From contig NZ_BNJF01000011.1 in the NCBI RefSeq assembly GCF_016587355.1, positions 62,001 to 126,000 on the forward strand: 64,000 bases of DNA, given 5' to 3'. Below, in pieces: positions 45,126 to 54,306 of this stretch. Positions within the stretch are counted from its first letter, which is position 1. Every line of letters begins with the position of its first letter. A model generated the notes under the pieces. The model had not been told where the DNA came from. It worked only from the letters and a program-made list of their open reading frames with translations, and did no database searches. A program made the translations under genes and the position numbers. The stretch comes from Ktedonospora formicarum (lineage in GTDB: Bacteria; Chloroflexota; Ktedonobacteria; Ktedonobacterales; Ktedonobacteraceae).

Positions 45126-45633
45126 TTGAACTATCTGCTGCCCTTTGAGGCACTGGCCCACCGCAAGCAGCCACCAGGACCTCCGCTTTATCTGAAGAGT
45201 TCCGCTACGGACCAAGAGAGTGAGCAAGGAGCAACCTACGGGATTCACCCCTCTACGACCATGAAGGGACATTATACCTCTGCTGGCAGCGAAACGCTCG
45301 TTCAAACAGTCCTATGAGTTGCAACTCCCCAGACCCTTCGTGGTCGTTGCACTTTATAGCATTGGCAATTGTGTGCATCTGCCCATGCATGATGGATGTC
45401 CCAATTCACCTCATTGCCCCACCTGTCCAAAGCTCCAAGCAAGCAGCACCCGTCTATCTGGGAGTACAAAACCAAGAAATTGCTCATCACTGTCGACGCG
45501 TTACGAGCTAATCCAGCCTATGAACGTGCGAGGCAGAAACATGAGCAGGAACTACAGCATACAGAGAAAGGCCATCAAGACGATTAAAGAGGAGGGCTTC
45601 TGGGATGGACGCATCCACAACAAAACGAACTAG
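45126..45633 (+). pseudogene. Decayed 3' part of an integrase-like gene
   Basis: Three frames in turn carry protein-like pieces: TTMKGHYTSAGSETLVQTVL (45250-45317), MHDGCPNSPHCPTCPKLQ (plus frame from 45319), and LRANPAYERARQKHEQELQH (45396-45587), ending EEGFWDGRIHNKTN. They form the end of one protein type found next to DUF6262 genes, typically a tyrosine recombinase of Tn554-like elements. That identification rests on position and the Cys-rich segment. At least two frameshifts are needed. Confidence 0.45.
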
Positions 45634-46019
45634 AGCTGAGCAGTATCGAAAAAATGCACGGGCAACGTCAGAGCAAAAACGCCAAACCACCTTTGTCGCA
45701 ATTCAAGCTTTCCAACAGGAAAACCATTCAGTAACGAGATCAGAGGTGGCCAGGAGAGCTGGCGTGTCAGTAGTATTTCTCCGCAGTCATCCCGATTTGC
45801 TTCAGGCTCTCGAAAAAGCAGAACGCCGATATCAGCTAACCTCGCCGGAGAACAAACACCACAGACAAAAGGAAAGACCTGATGATTACTGCCTTACGTC
45901 AGCGTCTGGAGGAATCGAAGCAGGTTGTGGCCGCCAAAGATGCCGAACTGCGTGAGAAGCAACGCGAGAGAGATCTTCTGTATGGGAAATTAGCCGCAGG
46001 AGGTCTGTCCTCTCACTAA
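45605..46019 (+). pseudogene. DUF6262 (Tn554 TnpC-like) protein with one-base frameshift
   Basis: N-terminus: TTFVAIQAFQQENHSVTRSE, then VARRAGVSVVFLRSHPDLLQ, an HTH typical of DUF6262 proteins. Removing one A from the AAAA run at 45867-45870 restores the C-terminal coiled coil LMITALRQRLEESKQVVAAK...LLYGKLAAGG with a TAA at 46017. The start is ATG 45605, after AGAGGAGGGC, overlapping the integrase-like relic's end. Such proteins accompany site-specific recombinases and may assist their binding. Confidence 0.65.
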
Positions 46020-46090
46020 GATACAACAGATGCCTCAAGAAACTCGCTAGCAAGTGCACAAAGACTCAGATGAGACCTGGCACAAGACGG

Positions 46091-46307
46091 TTAGACAGGT
46101 TGGGCGTTTTCACCCACTAGTTGTGCTTCAAAACTTCGGCTGTAAAATGAAAGCACCTCTTCTTCCCGGTCGATAACATGGTATCTCAAGTATTCCCACT
46201 GATCATTGCGTAAAGAGCGGATGACGAGTGGGAGCGACAGATAACCAGCGCCTGCTTGCAATTGGAGTTCCTGAACATCGTCGAAAACGAGACGAAGGTG
46301 GCGACGG
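46091..46307 (-). pseudogene. 3' half of an unidentified gene disrupted by IS6
   Basis: The frame reads RRHLRLVFDDVQELQLQAGA, GYLSLPLVIRSLRNDQWEYL and ends FEAQLVGENAQPV. It runs into the left end of the IS6 copy at 46308. The likely 5' half lies on the other side at 47116-47211. No family recognised. Confidence 0.5.
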
Positions 46308-47115
46308 GGTATTGTCAACTTGATGAAATAAGAGAAGAGCTTTTTAAGGAAGAGACAAGAGAGAGAGAAAAGAAGCTGAGTATCAAGGAGGCAGATTCGG
46401 CCTTATGCGACTGTTTCCCTTCCAATTACCTCATTCCATATCTGGAATCGTTCCTGCATGATGGTACGATACTCCCCGGCCTGGAAACGATGTCGTTTGG
46501 GACGAAAATGATCAGAGATCAAACCAAAGCAGAGAGAAAGCGTTGCGCGTGACCAGGGGATTTGAAACGGCGCATCGTACGTTCACGTTGCCGTGTTGGC
46601 TGGTGCGAATTCTCCGCTTGGTTATTCAAGCCCTTGTGCTGGCGATGCTCGACGCCTGGCATGATGTCTTTCTTTGCGGCCACATAACTGGCCAGTTTGT
46701 CGGTGATGATGACTCGCGGAACGTATTGGAGTCCTTTGAGCAGCTTGCGAAAGAAGCGTTTGGCCGCTTTTTTGTTGCGCCGACTCTGCATGAGGTATCC
46801 AACACATTGCCATGCTGATCGACGGCTCGCCACAGGTACTGTCTCTTCCCACCAATGGTGAGGTATACCTCGGCGTAGGTCTGACCGAATTTGAGGCACC
46901 ACTGATGCACTGTTTCAAAGCTCACGACGATACCGCGTTGTGCCAGCAGTTCCTCAACATCGCGAAAACTGAGCGAGAAGCGGAAATAGAGCCATACTGC
47001 GTGGCTGATAATCTCCGATGGGAAGCGATAGCCTTTGTAGTCCTGGGAGGTCAGGATTGTTTTCATGACTCTATTCTAACACATTGTTCAGGTATGTGAC
47101 CAAGTTGACAATACC
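46308..47115 (-). mobile_element. Defective IS6-family element (about 808 bp)
   Basis: Ends: GGTATTGTCAACTT from 46308 and its complement ending at 47115. The transposase (46519-47066) has lost about 19 codons, including the first catalytic Asp (QTYA is directly followed by EVYLTI). It also carries a frameshift after HGNVLD and another near FLSA. The flanks show no 8-bp duplication. It interrupts a gene whose ends lie at 46091 and 47211. Confidence 0.85.
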
Positions 47116-47211
47116 GCACGAAATATCGCCCACTATTGCTCTAGCTCCAGGCAGTCTATATTCCTCACTCCAAACAGTTCCATCTTTCAGTGACGCCTCT
47201 CTGGGGTCCAT
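47116..47211 (-). pseudogene. 5' end of the gene disrupted by IS6
   Basis: ATG 47211 opens MDPREASLKDGTVWSEEYRL and continues PGARAIVGDISC, where the IS6 right end begins. The style of the peptide matches the 3' half at 46091-46307, so together they encoded a small protein of about 105 residues or more. Confidence 0.4.
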
Positions 47212-47247
47212 AAGTCACTCACTGTGGGACCAAAAAAAGCATGCATC

Positions 47248-47616
47248 CTAGTTACTATGCACCATTCGCTCAATCAATTCAAGCAACACTTCCAGTTCAA
47301 ACGGTTTCTCAAGAGTGTTGGAAATTCCTCTGCAAGCAGTCTGCTCGAGAGCTTCCTCATCTGCACTGAAGGCAAGAATCGAGCGCAATAAGGTTGGGTC
47401 TTGTTGTATCTTGTCCAAGAATTGCAATCCATTGAGACGTGGCATTGTTAAATCAAGCAAGATCACATCGTACACATTCCATTGAGAGTCCAATTGCTTT
47501 AAGGCGTCTATACCATCGAAGGCAGTGTCGACCTCATAGGCTTCATATTCCAATAGTTCTTGTAAGACAGATCTCAACGACTGATCATCCTCAACGACTA
47601 AAATACGCTTCCTCAT
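47248..47616 (-). CDS. Single-domain response regulator
   Basis: 122 aa from ATG 47616 (AAGGAGAGGGGAA before it). Receiver domain only: VVEDD acidic pocket, Asp in LLDLTMPR, Ser in AFSADE and Lys in LEKPF. Residues before MRKRILVVEDD in the longer frame are not protein-like. No histidine kinase is adjacent, so the partner is unknown; it resembles the regulator at 20414-20842. Confidence 0.85.
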   Translation of the reverse strand: MRKRILVVEDDQSLRSVLQELLEYEAYEVDTAFDGIDALKQLDSQWNVYDVILLDLTMPRLNGLQFLDKIQQDPTLLRSILAFSADEEALEQTACRGISNTLEKPFELEVLLELIERMVHSN

Positions 47617-47863
47617 TTCCCCTCTCCTTCTGGCACTCAAGCCATTCACTCTTAACGAACGTTCATTCGGTGCTATGGGCATGAGTCATCCATGACCACC
47701 TCACGCAAAGCTCGTGGCTTTGTTGTGCCGGGAGATGATGCGAGTGCAGCAAAACATGCATCGCATAGTTGTACCTGCACCACTATCCAATTAAATACTC
47801 CCAATTATGTTGCAAAAATGATAAAGAAAACAAGATGAGTTTTCCCTCTTCTCCTTTTATATA
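47617..47863. other. Gap between response regulator and tetR promoter
   Basis: No gene or clear repeat seen. The response regulator's own promoter should lie here on the minus strand. Confidence 0.35.
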
Positions 47864-47933
47864 TACCAATCAGTACATATAACAATAACAGCATTGACAG
47901 AGTGATGTCAAGAGGATACTATACCAATAGGTA
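47864..47933 (+). promoter_or_regulatory. tetR promoter with two operators
   Basis: The -35 box TTGACA (47894-47899) and -10 box TACTAT (47917-47922) are 17 bp apart. TACCAATCAGTA (47864-47875) lies upstream and TACCAATAGGTA (47922-47933) overlaps the -10; their spacing is 58 bp. The layout recurs at 51785-51854. It suggests repression by the TetR protein encoded directly downstream. Confidence 0.72.
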
Positions 47934-47970
47934 TGAAAAATGGTGTTGGATGCGAGGAAAGTGAGAAGAT

Positions 47971-48558
47971 ATGCCATCTGGACGAACACGTGAATTTGAT
48001 ACTGATCACGCCCTTGATCAGGCTCTTCGCCTCTTCTGGCGCAAGGGCTATGAGGGAACGTCACTCTCAGATCTAACGGATGCCATGGGCATCACCAAAC
48101 CCAGCCTTTATGCAGCCTTTGGCAATAAAGAAGCCTTATTCCATCTCATCCTTGATCGCTATGTACAAGGACCTGCCGCCTATCTGCATGAGGTTCTTGG
48201 GGAACCAACCGCTCGAGGCGTCGTGGAGCGCTTTCTCTGCTCAGCGCTTGATGCCCAGACTGATCCACATACCCCAGCTGGATGCCTTCTAGTTCAGGGA
48301 GCGCTTGCGTGCGGGGATAATGCGGCTTCTATTAAAGCCGCTTTAATTGCTCGGCGGAAAGTAGCCGAACTGGCCCTCTCTCAGCGTCTTGAGCAGGCGC
48401 AAGCAGAGGGGGATCTACCTGCCTCCGCTGATCCTGCGAGCCTTGCTCGCTATGTCAGCACGCTTTCGCAGGGCATGGCAGTGCAGGCTGCAAGCGGGGT
48501 GGACCGAGAGCAATTGCTACAGATGATAGAGACGGCATTACAAGCCTGGCCAACCTGA
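47971..48558 (+). CDS. TetR/AcrR-family transcriptional regulator
   Basis: 195 aa. The N-terminal HTH reads ALRLFWRKGYEGTSLSDLTD followed by AMGITKPSLYAAFGNKEALF, the canonical TetR pattern. The C-terminal ligand domain (CLLVQGALACGDNAASIKAA) is of the AcrR/TetR_C type. It probably binds the paired operators in its own promoter and those upstream of the MOSC-reductase gene (inference). The ribosome site is weak (GAAAGTGAG). Transcription ends at the hairpin over its stop codon. Confidence 0.88.
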   Translation: MPSGRTREFDTDHALDQALRLFWRKGYEGTSLSDLTDAMGITKPSLYAAFGNKEALFHLILDRYVQGPAAYLHEVLGEPTARGVVERFLCSALDAQTDPHTPAGCLLVQGALACGDNAASIKAALIARRKVAELALSQRLEQAQAEGDLPASADPASLARYVSTLSQGMAVQAASGVDREQLLQMIETALQAWPT

Positions 48559-48607
48559 CAATACGGCAGGACTGTTTTTCAGGCAGTCCTGCCGTATTGT
48601 CAGGTTG
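48551..48607. terminator. 24-bp perfect hairpin over the tetR stop, bidirectional
   Basis: Arms 48551-48574 and 48584-48607 are exact complements around a 9-nt loop with a T5 run. It covers the stop of tetR and lies 39 bp from the stop of the convergent alkyltransferase-like gene, so it can serve both transcripts. Confidence 0.75.
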
Positions 48608-48646
48608 CATCTCTCTATTGATTCCAGGGCTATGTATTTTTTCACT

Positions 48647-49102
48647 TTATTCCTTTAGAGGTGAAGCTGGATCATTTCGCAAGAGATATAGCAGTCGCTC
48701 ACTGACTTTCACAGAGGGGCTAGTGGACGCTAGAATATGCTGCAGATCTGTCGCATCAAGCTCTTGTGAAGGGTCCCAACCATAACGTTTAAGATCCACT
48801 CGTCCATCGAGAGAGAAAACAACTCCTTCCGCTTCCAGGCACTGACGCATTTCTCCCTTCGGACCAAATGCCCAGCTTCCTGTCAGTTCTCCCTTACTAT
48901 TCACGACACGATGAGCTGGAATTCCTCTGGGAACCTCTTTCATCACCCAGCCAATCATACGTGCCCCACGAGAATAACCGAGCGCTTTTCCAACCCAACT
49001 ATAGGTTGTGACACGACCGGCAGGGCATGCCTGGACCAGTGAGAAAACGTGAGCCATGAGTTTCGCTACCTGATTATATGTGGGGAGCCCTTCATTAAAC
49101 AT
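48647..49102 (-). CDS. Alkyltransferase-like protein (ATL)
   Basis: 151 aa of the O6-methylguanine-DNA methyltransferase fold: VQACPAGRVTTYSWVGKALG, RMIGWVMKEVPRG, helix and Arg finger intact. The active-site motif PCHRV is changed to PAHRVVNSKGELTG, so the acceptor Cys is Ala. Proteins with this change (usually Trp in E. coli) cannot transfer alkyl groups but bind O6-alkylguanine and recruit nucleotide excision repair. The C-terminal extension (about 45 residues) is unusual. The start is ATG 49102, after AGGTGG. Confidence 0.82.
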   Translation of the reverse strand: MFNEGLPTYNQVAKLMAHVFSLVQACPAGRVTTYSWVGKALGYSRGARMIGWVMKEVPRGIPAHRVVNSKGELTGSWAFGPKGEMRQCLEAEGVVFSLDGRVDLKRYGWDPSQELDATDLQHILASTSPSVKVSERLLYLLRNDPASPLKE

Positions 49103-49675
49103 CTCTCTTATCCACCTTTGCTGAAGATTTGTTGCATATTTGCCTGTTGAAAGATCCTATGCTTTCATGCTGATCATGATATGTTTCAAGGTACAAAATG
49201 TCATGCCTAAAAAGCGGTATTTATTATCACTTTGGGCATGTCACTTTTGTAACGTGCTTTTTTTATCCTCTTTGCCAAACCTACATATGGTTCCACAACA
49301 TCTATCAATTCATTATGAGTGTTGTGGAACCATATGCAATCGCCATTATGCGCCATTTTTTTTGTCACTCATGTCGAAGCCATCCCAGGCTCTGTGCACG
49401 CATAACTGGCTGTGTGCGATTAGTGGCATCAACCTTTCCCAGCATATGCCAACAAAGCAGATCCTCGGAACAACGGATAGTGGGAAGCACCCCGCACCGC
49501 AACCCTAAACCCACAGTTAGGCAAGGAGTCCTTCGGCGCAGGATCTGGGCCCTTCGCCCCCCTCTCGTTTCCCAAGAGGGGGCAGGTATTGTGTGAGAAT
49601 GAAGAGCTGGAAGCATGGGACAGACCTCTGGAACTCCTATGGCTTGAAGGGGGTAGATTGGTGATGGCGGCAGCA
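49103..49675. other. Gap with hairpin and mobile-element debris
   Basis: 573 bp. It holds the 17-bp hairpin at 49284-49336 and a possible tnpB-tail remnant near 49600-49722. No gene can be supported. Confidence 0.4.
49284..49336. repeat. 17-bp inverted repeat with 19-nt loop
   Basis: CATATGGTTCCACAACA at 49284-49300 and its exact complement at 49320-49336. It is not next to a stop codon, so a terminator role is unlikely; it may be the end of a small mobile element or a regulatory site. Confidence 0.65.
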
Positions 49676-49722
49676 TCACAGGTCAAGTATGACGTCATTA
49701 CGAGGTTGAGAGCAACAAATTA
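49600..49722 (+). pseudogene. Possible tnpB 3' relic
   Basis: The plus frame reads NEELEAWDRPLELLWLEGGR, similar in style to the tail of the tnpB at 37533-37996 (DRWEAWAEPLEPPLLEH). Short and without other support, so weak. It overlaps the end of the MOSC-reductase gene on the other strand. Confidence 0.25.
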
Positions 49723-51438
49723 ACAGCATACCGTCAGCAGGTCGGTCAAGTGGTTCAGGTTGGTAGCTTATGCCGCCAGCAATCAATCCACTTTCACAGC
49801 TATGACAGACGCCCGTCCGACACGACCACCGCACTGGAACATCACAGGCCTCAGCGAGTTCAAGCAAGCTCTGAAACTTTGGGTCCCAGGGAACAGAGAG
49901 GCCACTTCGAGCAAAGGAGACCTGCGGACCCGTCCCAGGTGATCCGGCTGGTGGGTGTGGTAGCTGCTGGGATACGCCAACGAGGCCAGGTGTGCTGGCG
50001 GTGGCAGGTCCGAATAGTTCTGTATGTATCTGTGCTCTGGAAACACCCCAATCCATGAGTTCACGTGTGAGATCTTGCGAGAACGCGGCTGGGCCGCACA
50101 GATAAAAGTCTGCGTCATGTGGTGTGCCAATCCTCTTGAGCACAGTCATATTGAGATGCCCGATTGCGTCAAAGTCCAGCCCTGGTTTCTCTTGCGGAGT
50201 GGGTCTACTATAGAGGATATACCTATGCCCGTGGGGCAAGCGTTGCAGAAGGTGGCAAGTTTCCTTGGCAAAGGGATGTTCGTCTCGGTTTCGTGCTCCA
50301 AAGAGCCACCAGACGTCTCGTAACGTTCCTTCGGCGGTAAGACTATGGAGCATGGAGAGTACTGGAGTTGCTCCTACTCCGGCACTCAGCAGAACAATGG
50401 GACGGGTATCAGGCTGCAAGGTGAAGGAACCTCGCGGAGCACTCACTTCAAGCACATCGCCAACGTGCAACTGGGTATGCACATATGTACTTGCCACACC
50501 GCCTACCTCCTGCTTGACACTGACTCGATAATGATCGGTCGCGGGTGCGTCGGAGAGCGAGTAGTTGCGTAAGAGAGGTGGGGCGTCTGGTCCGGGCTTC
50601 AGGCGCAGGATGATAAACTGTCCAGGGAGAGCCGCTGCCAGGGGATGTTTGTCGACTGGTACCAGGACAAGAGAGCGCACGCTGTTACTCTCCCGTTTGA
50701 TCGCTGATATTTGCATGGGACGGAAGCCTTGCCAAGCCGGAGGGGGCCCGCTTGAGGGGCAAGTCCGGAATTACTTCCTGTCGTCTCCCCACGTACTGCT
50801 TGCTCAAGCAGGGATTGGAAGGACATCTTCCATCCTGGACTTAAAGCAGGGATATGGAGTGCTCGCTCTAATTTTTCGCGGGGATGGTCGTTGAGATAGA
50901 GCATCCCATCAATGTCCGCAACGGTCATACGTTCAGGGCCAGCGGTAACTTTGATGATCTCATTACCAGCTTCGACTTCACCTTCTTGTAAGACGCGCAG
51001 ATAAAAGCCGGGTCGGCGGTGAGCAACCAGTAGTGCTGGCATCTGGGGGTTGTTCATACGGATACTGACACGGTAGCAGGTCACACGTGGCTGTGTGACC
51101 TCAAAGAGAGCATCGCCAATCCGGTATTGGTCGCCAATACACACCTCCTCATCAGATAAGCCTTGGATGGTAAAATTCTCCCCAAATTGCCCGAAGACGA
51201 AGTCATTCCGATTGAGCTTCTGTTCCCAGTAGTGGTAGGACTCTATCTGGTAGACGAAGACTGCGCGTTGTTCTCCCCCGTGCCCAACCAGATCTCCTTG
51301 CTTATCGCCATCGATATTGAGCCGCCGGACCATGCGCCGACCCTGAACCGGCTCCTTCCAGATGGCAGTGCGTACCGTTTCTCCATGCCAGGCAATATCG
51401 CGAGGCATGCCAACGTTCACTGAGAGCAGTTGTGGCAT
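49676..51438 (-). pseudogene. MOSC-domain/ferredoxin reductase fusion, one-base frameshift
   Basis: ATG 51438 after AAAGGGAGCC. Residues 1 to about 220 are a YiiM-like MOSC domain (GDKQGDLVGHGGEQRAVFVY, VTQPRVTCYRVSIRM) that may bind molybdenum cofactor. The rest is a phthalate-dioxygenase-reductase-like module: FAD part with LRNYSLSDAP, NAD part with LLSAGVGATPVLSML and FYLCGP, and a plant-type 2Fe-2S domain (WSCRTGVCHSCESG and LICCSQP). The two parts join in frame if one base is added to the G5 run 50742-50746. Then AGP-PPAWQGFRPM is restored. It could pass electrons from NAD(P)H to a partner oxygenase or MOSC substrate. Its promoter carries TetR-type operators. Confidence 0.82.
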
Positions 51439-51784
51439 AGAGGCTCCCTTTCTTCTCCTGTCCTCACTCCAAAGATCTTGCATAACTCATCCACCCCTTC
51501 CATCTTCCCAGGTAGCGTCCTCGCACTATTCTACAGCGTTCGCTATTTCAAAAACGTTACAAGCACTTCTCAGAGAATGCTTCATCTTTGTGAACGCCTC
51601 TAGATCAACGCTGGAAGGCCTGAAGCGATAAGATTAGGCCTTCTGAGATGAGCACCGCTGAAAGACTCTCCGACAGGAAGAAAAAAGAGACGCTCAGAAC
51701 GCAGGCGGAGCCCGCGTATCGGGCTTTCAGAGCATTATCCCTCCACCCCCTGACGACAGAGCTTCTCAGCACATGCTTTTACAA
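51439..51784. other. Leader between MOSC-reductase gene and its promoter
   Basis: About 350 bp transcribed leader on the minus strand if the promoter at 51785-51854 is used. A small hairpin (51614-51621 with 51636-51643) is present. No gene supported. Confidence 0.4.
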
Positions 51785-51854
51785 TACCGATTGGTATAGT
51801 ATCCTCTTGACAACGATCCGTCAATGCTGCTATATTTATTTATACCATTTGGTA
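51785..51854 (-). promoter_or_regulatory. Minus-strand promoter with two TetR-type operators
   Basis: On the minus strand the -35 is TTGACG (51824-51819) and the -10 is TACTAT (51801-51796), 17 bp apart. Operators TACCGATTGGTA (51785-51796) and TACCATTTGGTA (51843-51854) are 58 bp apart, the same as at the tetR promoter. The segment between them is nearly identical to the tetR copy over about 30 bp, including TCAAGAGGATACTATACC. It should drive the MOSC-reductase gene. Confidence 0.72.
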
Positions 51855-52064
51855 CAATAAACGAGAAGGACTGCGGAGAGCGTCTATGACAAAGATAATC
51901 ACAGGATAGGTGGCCCTGGTTGTCAGGCTCTTTGGAGCGGTTGACTAATCGCTGTCCCCTGAAATAACTAGTCAGGTGATGGCATTCCCAGTACATACTA
52001 TGAAATTTAGCGCCCTGCTTCAGCCAAAGTGCGGGATGTATGAATAAAAAAGGAGAGAAGAACA

Positions 52065-52409
52065 ATGATTGCAGCAATACTTGAAGTCTACGTGAAAGAG
52101 GAGCACAGGCAAGAGTATCTCGACATTGCAGCACAGCTACGGCCGTTGCTTGACGATATCGATGGGTTTATCTCTGTCGAACGCTTTGAGAGCCTTTATA
52201 CGCCAGGGAAACTTATCTCGCTCTCCTTCTGGCGAGATGAGGAGGCAATCGCAGCATGGCAGCAAGTGCGGGAGCATCATATCGCACAGGCCAAGGGCCG
52301 AGCGACCATTTTCGAAGATTATAGGATGAAGATTGCCGGAGTGATATGGGATTACGGCAAGCGAGATCGGGCACAAGCTCCACAGAACAGACAGGCTTCC
52401 CATCAGTAG
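52065..52409 (+). CDS. Antibiotic biosynthesis monooxygenase (ABM)-fold protein
   Basis: 114 aa with the dimeric alpha-beta ABM pattern: AAILEVYVKEEHRQEYLDIA, DDIDGFISVERFESLYTPGK, LISLSFWRDEEAIAAWQQVR, HHIAQAKGRATIFEDYRMKI. Members oxygenate without cofactor or act as stress-induced small enzymes. ATG 52065 after AAAGGAGAG. It lies downstream of, and opposite in direction to, the MOSC-reductase promoter; a functional link is only positional. An imperfect hairpin at about 52410-52456 may terminate it. Confidence 0.82.
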   Translation: MIAAILEVYVKEEHRQEYLDIAAQLRPLLDDIDGFISVERFESLYTPGKLISLSFWRDEEAIAAWQQVREHHIAQAKGRATIFEDYRMKIAGVIWDYGKRDRAQAPQNRQASHQ

Positions 52410-52899
52410 CCTGACAACCAGCAACCAGATGTGACATCTAGTTGTTGGCTGTCAGCACATTTCTGCGCCATTTGTTCAATGCACTGACGCAGTTCTACTG
52501 GCTAAGTGCCCGAGGGTCAATCAACCAATAATCGTACTCCTCGGGCCACAGGTGCAAACGCAATACGTCCATTTCTTTCTCTGCAGGATACAAGGTTCCA
52601 GATGAAGTTCGCGACAACGAAGGTGAGAAATAACATCGCGAACAAACTTGAATATGTAGCTTCAAAACAAGACGGCACCATTCAAAAAGCAAGGTGTCTC
52701 TCCAGATCAGATAATCTATCAAACAGCCAAGCACGTTCTGGTCAGCAAGAGATTTTGTAGCTCGCCAGGTTGCCTATTCCTCTTAAAACGAAGAGCAGCA
52801 ACGCTTAATCAGCGATGCAAACACATCACACAGCCAGTGCTTGACCAGACAGATTATAAAGAACATAGGTAGTTCACCTTTCAGAAACGAAAGCACATC
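52410..52899. other. Gap with possible gene fragment
   Basis: 490 bp. Besides a hairpin after the ABM gene, the minus frame at 52495-52734 ends with a protein-like stretch (EMDVLRLHLWPEEYDYWLID, then PRALSQ). It may be the 3' relic of a gene, but no family is recognised. The promoter of the MBL gene should be at the right end. Confidence 0.3.
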
Positions 52900-53697
52900 A
52901 TGCCACAGACACCAGCCCTCACAGTACAGGTTACTCATATTGGTGGCCCAACGATTCTCCTTGAAATCGACGGAGTACGCCTACTCACTGATCCAACCTT
53001 TGATCCAGCTGGATCGCACTATGCCAGTAACCCGGCCCCTCGTGTCAAAACCGCGAACCCAGCAATCTCTGTTATGCAGCTTGGACCAGTAGATGCTATT
53101 CTCCTCAGTCATGATCAGCATTTTGATAATCTGGATCGTGCCGGTCGGGCGTACCTCTCGCAAGCTGATCAGATTCTCACGACGCCAGCTGGAGCACAGA
53201 ATCTGGGGAATCGGGCACATGGCATGGAGACCTGGAAAACAGCCAACCTCGTCGGTGCCAATGGCCTGCCTATCTATATTACAGCGATGCCCGCACGTCA
53301 TGGGCCCGCTGCACTCAAAGCGGTCATTGGCGATGTCACAGGGTGGATGCTTGAGTGGGAAGGGCAGCAGCATGGAACACTCTACATTTCAGGAGATACA
53401 GTCTTTTATGAAGATATCGTAGAGATAGGCCAGCGTTATCACGTTAGCACGGCATTTCTCCACTTTGGAGCTTCTCATGTTGATGCCTTTGGTCCAGATC
53501 CTCTATCGCTCACAGGGCAAGCAGGCATTGAATGTGCAAACCTTTTTGAGAAGGCGACTATCATTCCCATCCATTATGAAGGATGGTCCCACTTAACTGA
53601 GGGTCGTTCCGAAATTGAGCAAGCATTTGCCGCAGCGGGATTAACGCAACGGTTATCCTTCCTTCCTTTGGGCAAAACTGTTGTTCTCAATGTATGA
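52900..53697 (+). CDS. Metallo-beta-lactamase-fold hydrolase (UlaG-like)
   Basis: 265 aa. The metal motif is SHDQHFDNLD (HxHxDH-like; canonical form has His instead of Gln at the third position). More ligands come from MPARHGPA, ISGDTVFYED and IPIHYEGW. IGGPTILLEIDGVRLLTDPT is typical of UlaG/L-ascorbate-6-phosphate lactonase-like and related proteins that often hydrolyse lactones or phosphodiesters. The substrate is unknown. Confidence 0.82.
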   Translation: MPQTPALTVQVTHIGGPTILLEIDGVRLLTDPTFDPAGSHYASNPAPRVKTANPAISVMQLGPVDAILLSHDQHFDNLDRAGRAYLSQADQILTTPAGAQNLGNRAHGMETWKTANLVGANGLPIYITAMPARHGPAALKAVIGDVTGWMLEWEGQQHGTLYISGDTVFYEDIVEIGQRYHVSTAFLHFGASHVDAFGPDPLSLTGQAGIECANLFEKATIIPIHYEGWSHLTEGRSEIEQAFAAAGLTQRLSFLPLGKTVVLNV

Positions 53698-53832
53698 CTA
53701 CTCCCCATCTGATGTGTGTTTGAGATGCTGTTCAACGAATCAACCTGGAAAACTTGGTCCAGATGGAAACCAGTTCATGCCTCTGCCTCCCATCTTGGAG
53801 CGAGGCACACACCGTTTATCACGTTTCATCCA

Positions 53833-54093
53833 TTAGCCCATACGAAACGGCTCGACAATGGGGCCAAGAGCGAGAACCGCAACAGATGCCAGCCCAACAA
53901 CAATCAGCATGGTAAAGATGATCACTATTCCCAAAAGGACGGAATCGGTTTGCAGCTTTCCCGGCGTCATGGGCCGGCGACTCTGTCTGCTCAACTTTCC
54001 AGCGTGCAGCAGTCCAGTGGAACCAGATACTGCTTGCCTATTATTGCGGAAACAAGATAATCTGATCATTTTCTTCTCAATGCAATATGTCAA
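53833..54093 (-). pseudogene. kdpA 3' relic (K+-transporting ATPase subunit A)
   Basis: The minus frame reads GKLSRQSRRPMTPGKLQTDS, a hydrophobic helix (VLLGIVIIFTMLIVVGLASV), and ends LALGPIVEP before a stop. The end LALGPIVE is the well-known C-terminus of KdpA. Upstream (beyond about 54000) the frame is no longer KdpA-like, and no kdpB or kdpC follows, so this is the last piece of a deleted operon. Confidence 0.6.
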
Positions 54094-54306
54094 TGCAGGT
54101 AAGATGAAGTATATTGCGGCATCATCTTACCTTTATGCTCCCTACTGAGTCATACCTATCCAGCACAATCTCGTGCGAAGCCCTGAGCATTCATGCTTCC
54201 ATTGTCCTAATATCTTCCAACTCTAAAAGGGAAGATGCTTATGCTTCCTAATACTGTTTTGCAGGTGCAATGAGAGAACAGCATCTGATTGACATCTCCC
54301 CATGGC
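54094..54306. other. Gap with hairpin
   Basis: An 11-bp hairpin (arms 54097-54107 and 54122-54132) is the only structure seen. No gene supported. Confidence 0.4.
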
